Source: an uncultured Pseudomonadota bacterium
Lineage (GTDB): Bacteria; Pseudomonadota; Gammaproteobacteria; Steroidobacterales; Steroidobacteraceae
Assembly (NCBI GenBank): GCA_902826575.1
Contig: CADEFJ010000016.1
Coordinates: 4,471 to 44,115 of the forward strand
Direction: 5' to 3'
DNA length: 39,645 nucleotides
Under the pieces are notes generated by a model that had not been told where the DNA came from, made no database searches, and saw nothing but the letters and a program-made list of their open reading frames with translations. The position numbers were made by a program, and so were the translations under genes. Shown one piece after another: positions 1-8,366 of the stretch; the first letter of the stretch is position 1, and the number at the start of each line of letters is the position of its first letter.

Positions 1-1632
1 TATGCGCAGACGCCGATGGAAACGGTGTTCGGCATCAACATGGTGGCGCTGGTCGACGGCCAGCCGCGCCTGTTGTCGCTCAAGGAAATGCTCGAGGCGT
101 TCCTGCGCCATCGGCGCGAGATCGTCACGCGGCGCACGATCCACGACCTGAGCAAGGCGCGCGAACGCGCCCATATCCTCGAGGGCCTCACGGTGTCGCT
201 CGCGAACATCGACGAGGTGATCGCGACGATCAAGGCGGCGAGTTCGCCGGCCGAGGCGCGCGTGGCGCTGACCGCGCGAGCCTGGCCGCCGGGTGGCGTG
301 CCGGCACTGCTCGCGCGCGCCGGCGAAGTCGCTACCCGGCCCGAAGGTGCGGGGGCGGACACCGGGCTCGTCGACGGCGGCTATCGCCTCTCCGATGCGC
401 AGGCGCAGGCCATCCTCGACATGCGGCTCAACCGCCTGACCGCGCTCGAGCAGGACAAGATCGTCGCCGAGTACCAGAGTCTGCTCGACTTGCTCCGTGA
501 TCTCAGCGACATCCTCGCGCGGCCCGAGCGGCTTGCGGACGTGATCCGCAACGAGCTGATCGAGATCCGCGAACAGTACGGTGATGCGCGCCGCACCGAA
601 ATCAACCGCGACCACCTCGATCTCACCACCGAGGACCTGATCGAGCCGCAGGATGTCGTCGTCACGCTGTCGCACGCCGGTTACGCCAAGTCGCAGCCGG
701 TGACCGAATACCAGACGCAACGGCGTGGCGGCCGCGGCAAGTCCGCTACTGCGGTCAAGGACGAGGACTTCATCGAGAAGCTGTTCGTCGCACACACGCA
801 CGATACGCTGCTGTGCTTCTCCAATCGCGGCCAGGTCTACTGGCTCAAGGTGTACGAGCTGCCGCAGGCCGGGCGCAATGCGCGCGGCAAGCCCATGGTC
901 AACCTGCTGCCGCTGCGCGAAGGCGAGAAGATCAACGCCGTGCTGCCGATCAAGCAGTTCGACGACACGCACTTCGTGTTCATGGCCACGAGCCAGGGCA
1001 CCGTGAAGAAGACCCCGCTGTCGGCATTCTCGCGCCCGCGCGCCAGCGGCATCATCGCGGTGGACCTGCGCGACGCCGATCGTCTGGTGGGCGTCGACCT
1101 GACCGACGGCGCGCGCGAGATCATGCTGTTCACGAGTGGCGGCAAGGCGATACGCTTCGACGAGAACGAAGTGCGCGCCATGGGCCGCGACTCGGCCGGC
1201 GTGCGCGGCGTGAAGCTCGAGACGGGCCAGGAACTCATCGCACTGATCGTCGTGCGCGAGGGCCACGTGCTGACTGCGTCGGAGAATGGTTACGGCAAGC
1301 TCACGCCGCTCGATGATTTCCCGGTGCATGGGCGCGGCGGGCAGGGCGTGATAGCGCTGCAGACCACCGAGAGGAATGGTGCCACCGTGGCAGCCCTGCA
1401 GGTCGAAGTGTCGCAGGAGCTGATGCTGATCAGCTCGAACGGCACGCTGGTGCGCACGCCGGTCGCGGACGTGTCGGTGGTCGGCCGCAACACGCAGGGC
1501 GTACGGCTGATCCGGCTCGATGACGGCGAGCGCCTGGTGGGCGTCGAGCGTATCGAGAGCCTGGACGACGATGGCCAATCCGCGGACATGGACGACAGCA
1601 CGGAAAGTTCTGACGGCCCGGCGCCGCCTTGA
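1..1632 (+). CDS. gyrA: DNA gyrase subunit A, C-terminal part (5' truncated by window)
   Basis: This is the C-terminal part of the type II topoisomerase subunit that breaks and rejoins DNA during negative supercoiling. The frame is open from base 1, so the gene begins upstream of the window. The first residues (YAQTPMETVFGINMVAL) match the end of the breakage-reunion domain. A coiled-coil tower follows (about residues 30-190), then the beta-pinwheel DNA-wrapping domain. The GyrA box QRRGGRG at about residues 240-246 separates GyrA from ParC. The insertion before YRLSDAQAQAIL is typical of gammaproteobacterial GyrA, and the tail is acidic (DDDGQSADMDD). The stop is TGA at 1630-1632. The quinolone-resistance region lies outside the window. 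serC follows about 50 bases downstream, as in Pseudomonas-type gene order. Confidence 0.97.
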   Translation, partial: YAQTPMETVFGINMVALVDGQPRLLSLKEMLEAFLRHRREIVTRRTIHDLSKARERAHILEGLTVSLANIDEVIATIKAASSPAEARVALTARAWPPGGVPALLARAGEVATRPEGAGADTGLVDGGYRLSDAQAQAILDMRLNRLTALEQDKIVAEYQSLLDLLRDLSDILARPERLADVIRNELIEIREQYGDARRTEINRDHLDLTTEDLIEPQDVVVTLSHAGYAKSQPVTEYQTQRRGGRGKSATAVKDEDFIEKLFVAHTHDTLLCFSNRGQVYWLKVYELPQAGRNARGKPMVNLLPLREGEKINAVLPIKQFDDTHFVFMATSQGTVKKTPLSAFSRPRASGIIAVDLRDADRLVGVDLTDGAREIMLFTSGGKAIRFDENEVRAMGRDSAGVRGVKLETGQELIALIVVREGHVLTASENGYGKLTPLDDFPVHGRGGQGVIALQTTERNGATVAALQVEVSQELMLISSNGTLVRTPVADVSVVGRNTQGVRLIRLDDGERLVGVERIESLDDDGQSADMDDSTESSDGPAPP

Positions 1633-1681
1633 TAAAATCAGGGCATTCCTTTCGACCACCCTGACTCCCGAAAGCAAACTC

Positions 1682-2761
1682 GTGCGCGTATTCAATTTCG
1701 CCGCGGGGCCGGCGACGCTGCCCCTCGAAGTCCTGGAACAAGTCCAAGCCGAAATGACCGACTGGCAGTCGAGCGGCATGTCGGTGATGGAAGTGAGCCA
1801 TCGCAGCAAGGCGTTCATCGCCGTGGCGCAGGAGGCCGAGGCCGACCTGCGCGAGCTCCTCGGCATTCCCGCCAACTACAAGGTGCTGTTCCTGCAGGGA
1901 GGCGCCACCGGGCAGTTCTCCGCAATCCCGATGAACCTCGCGACCCAGGACGCGACCGTCGACTACATCAACACCGGCGCCTGGTCGAAGAAGGCGATCG
2001 GCGAGGCCCGCCGCTACGCAAAGGTGAATGTCGCCGCCGACGAGTCGGCGAGCAACTACAGCACGGCGCCGGGGCAGCCGGCCCTCAAGCTCACCGCGGG
2101 CGCGGCCTACGTGCATTACACGCCGAACGAGACCATCGGTGGCGTCGAGTTTCCGTACGTGCCTGCCACCGGCGAGGTGCCGCTGGTCGCGGACTTCTCC
2201 TCGACGATCCTGTCGCGCCCCATCGACGTGTCGAAGTACGGCCTGATCTACGCCGGCGCGCAGAAGAACATAGGTCCTTCAGGAATCGTCGTCGTGATCG
2301 TGCGCGATGACCTGATCGGCAAGGCCCGGCCCGGTACGCCGATGGTGCTCGACTACAAGGGCATGGCCGACAACGATTCGATGCTCAATACGCCGCCGAC
2401 CTTCGGCTGGTACTTTGCCGGCCTCGTGTTCAAGTGGCTCAAGCGCCAGGGCGGGCTCACCGCGATCGCGGCGCGCAACCGTGCCAAGGCCGAGCGGCTC
2501 TACGGCGCGATCGACGCCTCGGGCTACTACCGCAATCCGGTCGCAAAGGAGGCGCGTTCGTGGATGAACGTGCCGTTCACGATTCCGGACACCGCGCTCG
2601 AGAAGACCTTTCTCGCCGAGGCCGGCAAGGCGGGACTCACCAATCTCGAGGGCCACCGATCGGTCGGCGGCTTTCGCGCGTCGATCTACAACGCGATGCC
2701 GCTCGAAGGTGTCGAGGCGCTCATCGCATTCATGAAGGAGTTCCAGCGGCGCCACGGCTGA
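1682..2761 (+). CDS. serC: Phosphoserine aminotransferase
   Basis: This PLP enzyme transaminates 3-phosphohydroxypyruvate with glutamate to phosphoserine, and also serves pyridoxal phosphate synthesis. The 359-residue product has the usual family length. The N-terminus VRVFNFAAGPATLP aligns with the family start (xxIFNFSxGPAxLP), so I chose the GTG at 1682, although the frame is open upstream into gyrA. The PLP lysine is K195, in the motif YAGAQKNIGPSG. The C-terminal EGHRSVGGFRASIYNAM motif is intact. The gene heads a run of amino-acid genes. serA begins 21 bases after its stop, so the two enzymes that make phosphoserine are adjacent. An AT-rich stretch at about 1628-1640 (TTGATAAAAT) could hold a promoter, but I see no good -35. 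Confidence 0.96.
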   Translation: MRVFNFAAGPATLPLEVLEQVQAEMTDWQSSGMSVMEVSHRSKAFIAVAQEAEADLRELLGIPANYKVLFLQGGATGQFSAIPMNLATQDATVDYINTGAWSKKAIGEARRYAKVNVAADESASNYSTAPGQPALKLTAGAAYVHYTPNETIGGVEFPYVPATGEVPLVADFSSTILSRPIDVSKYGLIYAGAQKNIGPSGIVVVIVRDDLIGKARPGTPMVLDYKGMADNDSMLNTPPTFGWYFAGLVFKWLKRQGGLTAIAARNRAKAERLYGAIDASGYYRNPVAKEARSWMNVPFTIPDTALEKTFLAEAGKAGLTNLEGHRSVGGFRASIYNAMPLEGVEALIAFMKEFQRRHG

Positions 2762-2782
2762 GAGCCGGCGCTGCCATCGACC

Positions 2783-3952
2783 ATGACATTCAGGATCCAG
2801 ACTCTCAACAACATCAGTGTAAAGGGCCTCGAGCGGCTGCCGCGCGAGCGCTATGAAGTGGCCTCCGACATCGCCAGGCCCGATGCCATCCTCGTGCGCT
2901 CGGCCGACATGCACGCGATGCAGGTCCCGGACAGCGTGCTCGCCGTCGGGCGCGCCGGCGCGGGGGTCAACAACATCCCGGTCGCGGCGTTGTCGCAGCG
3001 CGGCGTGCCGGTATTCAATGCCCCGGGCGCGAACGCCAACGCCGTCAAGGAACTGGTGATTGCCGGCATGCTCATCGCCGCCCGCAATGTGTGCGCCGCC
3101 TGGGACTTCGCGCGCAACGTGAGCGGCGACGACAAAGCCATCGACGTTGCGGTCGAGAAGGGCAAGAAGGGCTTTGTCGGCTTCGAACTGCCCGGCCGCA
3201 CCCTCGGTGTCGTGGGCCTTGGTGCCATCGGTGTCGAAGTGGCCAACTCGGCGCTCGGGCTCGGCATGAAAGTGCTGGGCTTCGACCCGCAGATCACCGT
3301 GCAGCGCGCCTGGCAGCTGTCGTCGAATGTGGAGCAGGCGCTGTCGCTCGACGACCTGTTCGCCCGCGCCGACATAGTGAGCGTACACGTGCCGCTCAAC
3401 GATCATACCCGCGGCCTCGTCAACGAGGCGCGCCTCGCGTTGATGCGCAAGGGCGGCGTGGTGCTCAATTTCGCGCGCGCGCCCATCGTCGACGACCAGG
3501 CGGTCATCGCCTCGCTCGATGCCGGCCACCTGCGCGCCTATGTGTGCGACTTCCCGAAGAACGGCCTCAAGGATCACCCGCGCATCGTCACGCTGCCGCA
3601 TCTTGGCGCATCGACCGGCGAGGCCGAGGAGAACTGCGCCGTGATGGTCGCCGAGACCGTGCGCGATTTCCTCGAGAACGGCAACCTGCGCAACTGCGTC
3701 AATTTCCCCGAGTCGGTGCTGTCGCGCGTGCCGGGCACCTCGCGCATCGCGATCGCCAACAGCAACGTGCCGAACATGGTCGGCCAGATATCGACCTGTC
3801 TCGCCGAGGCGAAGCTCAACATCGCCGACCTGCTCAACAAGTCGCGCGGCGAGTATGCCTATACGCTGATCGATGCCGACAGCGAGGTGCCGGCGGGTGT
3901 CGTGGAAAAGATCCGCGCCATCGACGGAGTACTATCCGCTCGCGTCGTGTGA
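2783..3952 (+). CDS. serA: D-3-phosphoglycerate dehydrogenase, short ACT-domain type
   Basis: The predicted reaction is NAD-dependent oxidation of 3-phosphoglycerate, the first step of serine synthesis. The product has 389 residues: a split substrate-binding domain, a Rossmann domain with GVVGLGAIG at about residues 147-155, and a C-terminal ACT domain (about residues 318-389, starting SRIAIANSNVPNM) that probably binds serine. The PHLGAST motif with the catalytic histidine is present, as is the arginine in NFARAPIVDD. At the position of the conserved glutamate (family pattern DFPxxEL), this protein reads CDFPKNGLKDHP, with no glutamate. The overall form resembles the clostridial-type ACT-PGDH rather than E. 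coli SerA. Its place directly after serC supports the function. The start is ATG, with only a weak ribosome binding site. Confidence 0.9.
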   Translation: MTFRIQTLNNISVKGLERLPRERYEVASDIARPDAILVRSADMHAMQVPDSVLAVGRAGAGVNNIPVAALSQRGVPVFNAPGANANAVKELVIAGMLIAARNVCAAWDFARNVSGDDKAIDVAVEKGKKGFVGFELPGRTLGVVGLGAIGVEVANSALGLGMKVLGFDPQITVQRAWQLSSNVEQALSLDDLFARADIVSVHVPLNDHTRGLVNEARLALMRKGGVVLNFARAPIVDDQAVIASLDAGHLRAYVCDFPKNGLKDHPRIVTLPHLGASTGEAEENCAVMVAETVRDFLENGNLRNCVNFPESVLSRVPGTSRIAIANSNVPNMVGQISTCLAEAKLNIADLLNKSRGEYAYTLIDADSEVPAGVVEKIRAIDGVLSARVV

Positions 3953-3968
3953 CGCGCGGCAGGTCGCC

Positions 3969-5114
3969 ATGGCAGGACGCAAGACAGCGGGCAAGTCGAA
4001 GGCGGGTGCGAAGCGATCGGCGCCAGGCAAGTCGATCGCGCTCGAGGGCGTGCGCCGGCGCATCGACGCCATCGATGCGCGCATCCACGCACTGATCAAC
4101 GAGCGCGCCGGGCTTGCGCAGCAGGTCGGCATTTCGAAACACAAGGACGGCCACACCGTCGACTTCTACCGTCCGGAGCGGGAGGCGCAGGTCTTGCGGC
4201 TCGCCCTCGAGCGCAACAAGGGCCCGCTGCGCGACGAAGAAGTGCTGCGTCTGTTCCGCGAAATCATGTCGGCGTGCCTTGCCCAGCAGGAGCCGCTCAA
4301 GGTCGCCTTCCTCGGGCCCGAGGGCACGTTCACGCAGTCTGCGGTGCTCAAGCACTTCGGGCATTCGGTGCGCGCGCTTGCGCTCGCCTCGATCGACGAA
4401 GTGTTCCACGAAGTCGAGGCGGGCAGCGCCGACTTCGGCGTCGTGCCGATCGAAAACTCGAGTGAAGGCACTGTCAACTACACGCTCGATCGCTTCCTGA
4501 GTTCGCCACTGCACATCTGCGGCGAGGTGGAACTGCGCATCCACCACTTCCTGATGGGGCGCATGGACAACCTCCGCAAGGTGAAGCGCATCTGCTCGCA
4601 TCCGCAGTCGCTGGCGCAGTGCCGCGACTGGCTGCGCGAGCACCTGCCGGACGTGGAACTCGTACCGGTGGCAAGCAACGCGGAAGGGGCGCGTCGCGCG
4701 CGCGACGAGCTGGGCACCGCGGCGATTGCCGGCGACACCGCGGCCGAGGTGTACGGCCTCGGTATCCTGGCTGCGCAGATCGAGGACCGGCCCGACAACA
4801 CGACCCGCTTCCTCGTGATCGGCCGCAAGCTGTTCGCGCCGAGTGGCGTCGATCGCACCAGTTTCATCGTCTCGGGTGGCCAGACCGATGCGCCGGGTGC
4901 ACTCTATCGCCTGCTCGAGCCCCTCGCGAGACATCGCATCAATGTCACGCGCATCGAATCGCGCCCGTCGGGGCGCCGCAAGTGGGACTACGTGTTCTTC
5001 CTTGATATCGAGGGTCACGCCGAGGATGCGGGCATTGCCAAAGCGCTCGCCAGCCTGAAGAAGCGTGCGTCGCTGTTCCGGGTCCTCGGCGCCTACCCGC
5101 GCGCGATCCTGTGA
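3969..5114 (+). CDS. pheA: Bifunctional chorismate mutase / prephenate dehydratase (P-protein)
   Basis: This enzyme converts chorismate to prephenate and then to phenylpyruvate, committing carbon to phenylalanine. The 381-residue product has a basic, lysine-rich N-terminal tail (residues 1-18), an AroQ-type chorismate mutase domain (about 20-105, RRRIDAIDARIHALINER), a prephenate dehydratase domain (about 115-290, VAFLGPEGTFTQSA; catalytic TRF at 279-281) and an ACT domain (about 297-375). The Phe-binding motifs GAL and ESRP are both present, so feedback inhibition by phenylalanine is expected. The start chosen is the ATG at 3969, 16 bases after serA. An in-frame ATG lies further upstream inside serA. 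The stop TGA overlaps the GTG start of hisC (GTGA), which suggests translational coupling. Confidence 0.96.
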   Translation: MAGRKTAGKSKAGAKRSAPGKSIALEGVRRRIDAIDARIHALINERAGLAQQVGISKHKDGHTVDFYRPEREAQVLRLALERNKGPLRDEEVLRLFREIMSACLAQQEPLKVAFLGPEGTFTQSAVLKHFGHSVRALALASIDEVFHEVEAGSADFGVVPIENSSEGTVNYTLDRFLSSPLHICGEVELRIHHFLMGRMDNLRKVKRICSHPQSLAQCRDWLREHLPDVELVPVASNAEGARRARDELGTAAIAGDTAAEVYGLGILAAQIEDRPDNTTRFLVIGRKLFAPSGVDRTSFIVSGGQTDAPGALYRLLEPLARHRINVTRIESRPSGRRKWDYVFFLDIEGHAEDAGIAKALASLKKRASLFRVLGAYPRAIL

Positions 5115-6253
5115 CCACGGAGCATCCCGCCGAGCTGGCCAGCGAAAGCGTGCGGCGCATCGCGCCGTACACTCCCGGCAAGCCGGTCAGCGAACTCGCG
5201 CGCGAGCTGGGGCTGGCCGACATCATCAAGCTCGCCTCGAACGAGAATCCGCTCGGTGCGAGTCCCGCCGCGCTCGCTGCAATGCAGGCCGCACTGGCGG
5301 AATCGGCCACCTATCCGGACGGCAGCGGCCATGCATTGAAGCAGGCGCTCGCTGCCGGCCTCGGCCTCTTGCCCGCACAGCTGACGCTCGGCAACGGTTC
5401 GAACGACGTACTGGTGTTGCTTGCCGAGGCGTTCCTCACGCCCGGCACCGAGGCGCTGTTCTCGCAGTACTGTTTCGCGGTCTATCCGCTCGCGGTGCAG
5501 GCGACCGGCGCACGCGCGATCGTCGTGCCGGCACTTCCCGCCGACCACGCGCAGATGCCGCTGGGCCATGACCTCGACGCGATGCGCGCGGCCGTGACCG
5601 CGCAGACGCGGCTGGTGTTCGTCGCGAACCCCAACAATCCGACCGGTACCTGGGTCGGCGCGGCGGCGCTCGAGGCATTCATCGCGAGCCTGCCGTCGAG
5701 CACGATCGTCGTGCTCGACGAGGCTTACTTCGAATATGCGCGCCGTGAAGGCTGCGGCGACGGCATCGCGTGGCTCGTGCGCTACCCGCGGCTCGTCGTC
5801 GTGCGCACCTTCTCCAAGGCCTATGGCCTCGCGGCGCTGCGCATCGGCTATGCGGCAAGCCACCCCGAAGTGGCCGACGTGCTGAATCGGATCCGCCAGC
5901 CCTTCAACGTCAATTCCATCGCGCTCGAGGGCGCGCGCGCGGCGCTCGGCGACGTCGGGCACATCGAGCGCTCGGTCGCATTGGTGCAGGCGGAGCGGCC
6001 GCGGCTCGCGCGCGAGCTCGCCGCACGCGGTTTCACGGTGCTGCCTTCGGCCGGCAATTTCCTGCTCGCACACATCGGCAGTGCGTCGCGCGCCGCGGCG
6101 CTCGATGCGCACCTGTTGCGCGGTGGCGTGATCGTGCGACCGGTCGGCAACTATGGCCTCGCCGGGTACCTGCGCATCACGATCGGGCTGCCGGCCGAGA
6201 ACACGCGCCTGCTCGCGCTGACCGATGCCTGGCTCGGGGGCGCCGCGCGTTGA
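5111..6253 (+). CDS. hisC: Histidinol-phosphate aminotransferase (class I/II PLP aminotransferase)
   Basis: This PLP enzyme is predicted to transaminate imidazole-acetol phosphate in histidine synthesis. In gammaproteobacteria with this gene order, the same protein is thought to serve as a broad aromatic aminotransferase as well, which fits its place between pheA and aroA. The 380-residue product shows ANPNNPTG (cofactor binding), VLDEAYFEY (Asp that holds the pyridine nitrogen) and TFSKAYGLAALRIGY, with K236 as the Schiff-base lysine. The start is GTG at 5111, overlapping the pheA stop by 4 bases. The stop TGA at 6251-6253 overlaps the aroA start. No other his gene is nearby. Confidence 0.93.
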   Translation: MTTEHPAELASESVRRIAPYTPGKPVSELARELGLADIIKLASNENPLGASPAALAAMQAALAESATYPDGSGHALKQALAAGLGLLPAQLTLGNGSNDVLVLLAEAFLTPGTEALFSQYCFAVYPLAVQATGARAIVVPALPADHAQMPLGHDLDAMRAAVTAQTRLVFVANPNNPTGTWVGAAALEAFIASLPSSTIVVLDEAYFEYARREGCGDGIAWLVRYPRLVVVRTFSKAYGLAALRIGYAASHPEVADVLNRIRQPFNVNSIALEGARAALGDVGHIERSVALVQAERPRLARELAARGFTVLPSAGNFLLAHIGSASRAAALDAHLLRGGVIVRPVGNYGLAGYLRITIGLPAENTRLLALTDAWLGGAAR

Positions 6254-7551
6254 ATCCGGACGCCCGCTACCTCGTGCAGCCCGGCCGTCGCGTGGGCGGC
6301 GAACTCACGATTCCAGGTGACAAGTCGATCTCGCACCGTGCCCTGATGCTCGGCGGCATTGCCGAGGGCCGCACCGAGATACACGGTTTCCTGCCGAGCG
6401 AGGATTGCCTCGCCACGCTCGCGGCGCTGCGCGCCATGGGAGTGAAGGTCGATCTGCCGCGATCGACGCAGGTCGTCGTGCACGGAGTCGGGGCGCATGG
6501 CCTGTCCGCGCCATCGCAAGTCCTCGACCTCGGCAACTCCGGCACCGCATTGCGCCTGTTCATGGGGCTGCTCGCAGGGCAGTCATTCGACTCCACGCTG
6601 ACCGGCGACGCTTCGCTCGTGAAGCGGCCAATGGAGCGTGTGGCCGAACCGTTGCGCGAAATGGGTGCGTTGATCGAGACCCACGCGGGCAAGCCGCCGG
6701 TGCGCATCTCGGGCGGGCGCACGCTGCGCGCCATCGACTACGACCTGCCGGTGCCGAGTGCCCAGGTGAAGTCCGCGATCCTGCTCGCGGGCCTGCAGGC
6801 CGCGGGCACGACCCGGGTGACCGAGCCCGCGCCGACCCGCGATCACACCGAACGCATGCTGCAGGGTTTCGGTGTGCACGTGAGCCGGGATGGCGCCACG
6901 GTGGCCCTCGAGGGCGGCCAGCGGCTCACCGGGACGCGCATCGATGTGCCGGCGGATATTTCCTCGGCGGCCTTCTTTCTGGTCGCCGGCGCTCTCGCGG
7001 CACACGATGGGCTCGTGCTGCGCAATGTCGGAATGAATCCCACGCGTACCGGTGTCATCGACATCCTGCGCCTGATGGGTGCTGACATCCGCATGGAGAA
7101 TGCCCGCGTGAGCGGTGGCGAGCCGAGTGCCGACCTGCGGGTGCGCGCGAGTGCCTTGCGGGGCGTGCGCATTCCGGAGGCGCTGGTGCCGCTTGCGATC
7201 GACGAGTTTCCGGTGCTGTTCATCGCCGCCGCGGCCGCCGAGGGTGTCACTGAACTGCGCGGCGCCGGGGAACTGCGCGTGAAGGAAACGGATCGGCTCG
7301 CGGTGATGGCCGAGGGCCTGGGAAGTCTCGGCGTGGTCCACGAACTGCTGCCCGACGGCATCCGCATCCAGGGCGGGTCGATCGGCGCCGGCGTGGTCGA
7401 CAGCCATGGCGATCACCGCATCGCGATGGCGTTTGCGGTCGCGAGCCTGCGCGCGACGGGGCCCCTCGAGATCCTGGACGTGGCGAATGTGGCCACCTCG
7501 TTTCCCGGCTTCGCGCCACTTGCGCAGGCCGTCGGACTCCTCATTACGTAG
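6250..7551 (+). CDS. aroA: 3-phosphoshikimate 1-carboxyvinyltransferase (EPSP synthase)
   Basis: This enzyme transfers the enolpyruvyl group of PEP to shikimate-3-phosphate, the sixth step of the shikimate pathway. The 433-residue product has the family length. It contains GDKSISHRALM near the N-terminus, the PEP-binding LGNSGTALR at 94-102, KETDR at 345-349 and a C-terminal GDHRIAMAF. The frame stays open far upstream within hisC. I chose the TTG at 6250 because the protein then begins just before the family N-terminus, the TTG overlaps the hisC stop (TTGA), and a G-rich ribosome binding site (CTCGGGGGC) lies just upstream. In Pseudomonas a tyrA domain stands between hisC and aroA. Here it is absent. 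Confidence 0.95.
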   Translation: MNPDARYLVQPGRRVGGELTIPGDKSISHRALMLGGIAEGRTEIHGFLPSEDCLATLAALRAMGVKVDLPRSTQVVVHGVGAHGLSAPSQVLDLGNSGTALRLFMGLLAGQSFDSTLTGDASLVKRPMERVAEPLREMGALIETHAGKPPVRISGGRTLRAIDYDLPVPSAQVKSAILLAGLQAAGTTRVTEPAPTRDHTERMLQGFGVHVSRDGATVALEGGQRLTGTRIDVPADISSAAFFLVAGALAAHDGLVLRNVGMNPTRTGVIDILRLMGADIRMENARVSGGEPSADLRVRASALRGVRIPEALVPLAIDEFPVLFIAAAAAEGVTELRGAGELRVKETDRLAVMAEGLGSLGVVHELLPDGIRIQGGSIGAGVVDSHGDHRIAMAFAVASLRATGPLEILDVANVATSFPGFAPLAQAVGLLIT

Positions 7552-7560
7552 GATGCGGGC

Positions 7561-8244
7561 ATGGATGCCGTCCCCATAGTCACCATCGACGGGCCGAGCG
7601 GCTCGGGCAAGGGCACGGTCAGCCGCGAAGTCGCGCGGCTCGCCGGGTGGCACCTGCTCGACAGCGGCGCCCTGTATCGCCTGGTCGCACTGCTGGGGGC
7701 CCGCGCGGGGCTCGACCCGCAGGATGTCGACGGTCATGCGGCTCTCGCCCGCTCGATGGAGGTCGAATTCGGCAGCGACGCGTCGGGCGGCGAGCGGGTG
7801 CGGGTCGGGGCAGACGACGTGACCCGCGCGATCCGCTCGGAAGAGGCCGGGCAGGGGGCCTCGCGGGTGGCGGCCTGGCCGGCCGTGCGTGATGCGCTGC
7901 TCGAGCGCCAGCGAGCCTTCGCCCGCCCGCCCGGGCTGGTCGCGGACGGGCGCGACATGGGCACCGTGATCTTCCCCGCGGCGGCCCTCAAGATCTATCT
8001 CGTCGCCACCGCCGAGGAACGCGCCCTCAGGCGCTATAAGCAGTTGAAACAAAAGGGGTCTGGTGCTAACCTCGCCGCCCTTTCGCGTGAGATAGCCGAA
8101 CGGGACCAGCGAGATTCGACCCGCGCGGTCGCGCCGCTGATGCCCGCGTCCGACGCGCGCATCATCGATTCGACCGGCATGAGCGCCGCCCAAGTCGTCG
8201 AAGCGGTGCTGTCGCAGGGACGCAGTCTCGGCCTGTGGAGCTGA
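7561..8244 (+). CDS. cmk: Cytidylate kinase
   Basis: This kinase phosphorylates CMP and dCMP with ATP. The 227-residue product has a P-loop GPSGSGKGT at residues 11-19, then the LLDSGALYR motif that contacts the nucleotide, and the VADGRDMGT motif with the CMP-binding Arg-Asp pair. The lid region is rich in arginine and lysine (about 155-185). The start is ATG at 7561, 9 bases after aroA. It is the last gene of the tightly packed block. A terminator-like hairpin at 8266-8290 separates it from rpsA, as expected if rpsA needs independent, higher expression. Confidence 0.96.
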   Translation: MDAVPIVTIDGPSGSGKGTVSREVARLAGWHLLDSGALYRLVALLGARAGLDPQDVDGHAALARSMEVEFGSDASGGERVRVGADDVTRAIRSEEAGQGASRVAAWPAVRDALLERQRAFARPPGLVADGRDMGTVIFPAAALKIYLVATAEERALRRYKQLKQKGSGANLAALSREIAERDQRDSTRAVAPLMPASDARIIDSTGMSAAQVVEAVLSQGRSLGLWS

Positions 8245-8265
8245 TTGCGCGAGGAACTTAACGTG

Positions 8266-8290
8266 GCGCTGCAGGACGCAGTGCTTTTTT
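8266..8290 (+). terminator. Intrinsic-terminator-like hairpin between cmk and rpsA
   Basis: A 7-bp stem (GGCGCTGC side at 8266-8272 with GCAGTGC at 8278-8284, one G-U pair) has a 5-base loop and is followed directly by six T residues (8285-8290). This is the normal form of a Rho-independent terminator or attenuator. It lies 21 bases after the cmk stop and about 76 bases before the rpsA start. The remaining spacer 8291-8366 would then have to contain the rpsA promoter, but I see no clear -35/-10 pair there. Confidence 0.6.
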
Positions 8291-8366
8291 CAGGTTTCCC
8301 CAGGGCCCATGGAACGGGTCGGGGTGTGACAGCGCGGCAAGGCTGCGCATGCAGGATATCAACCAC

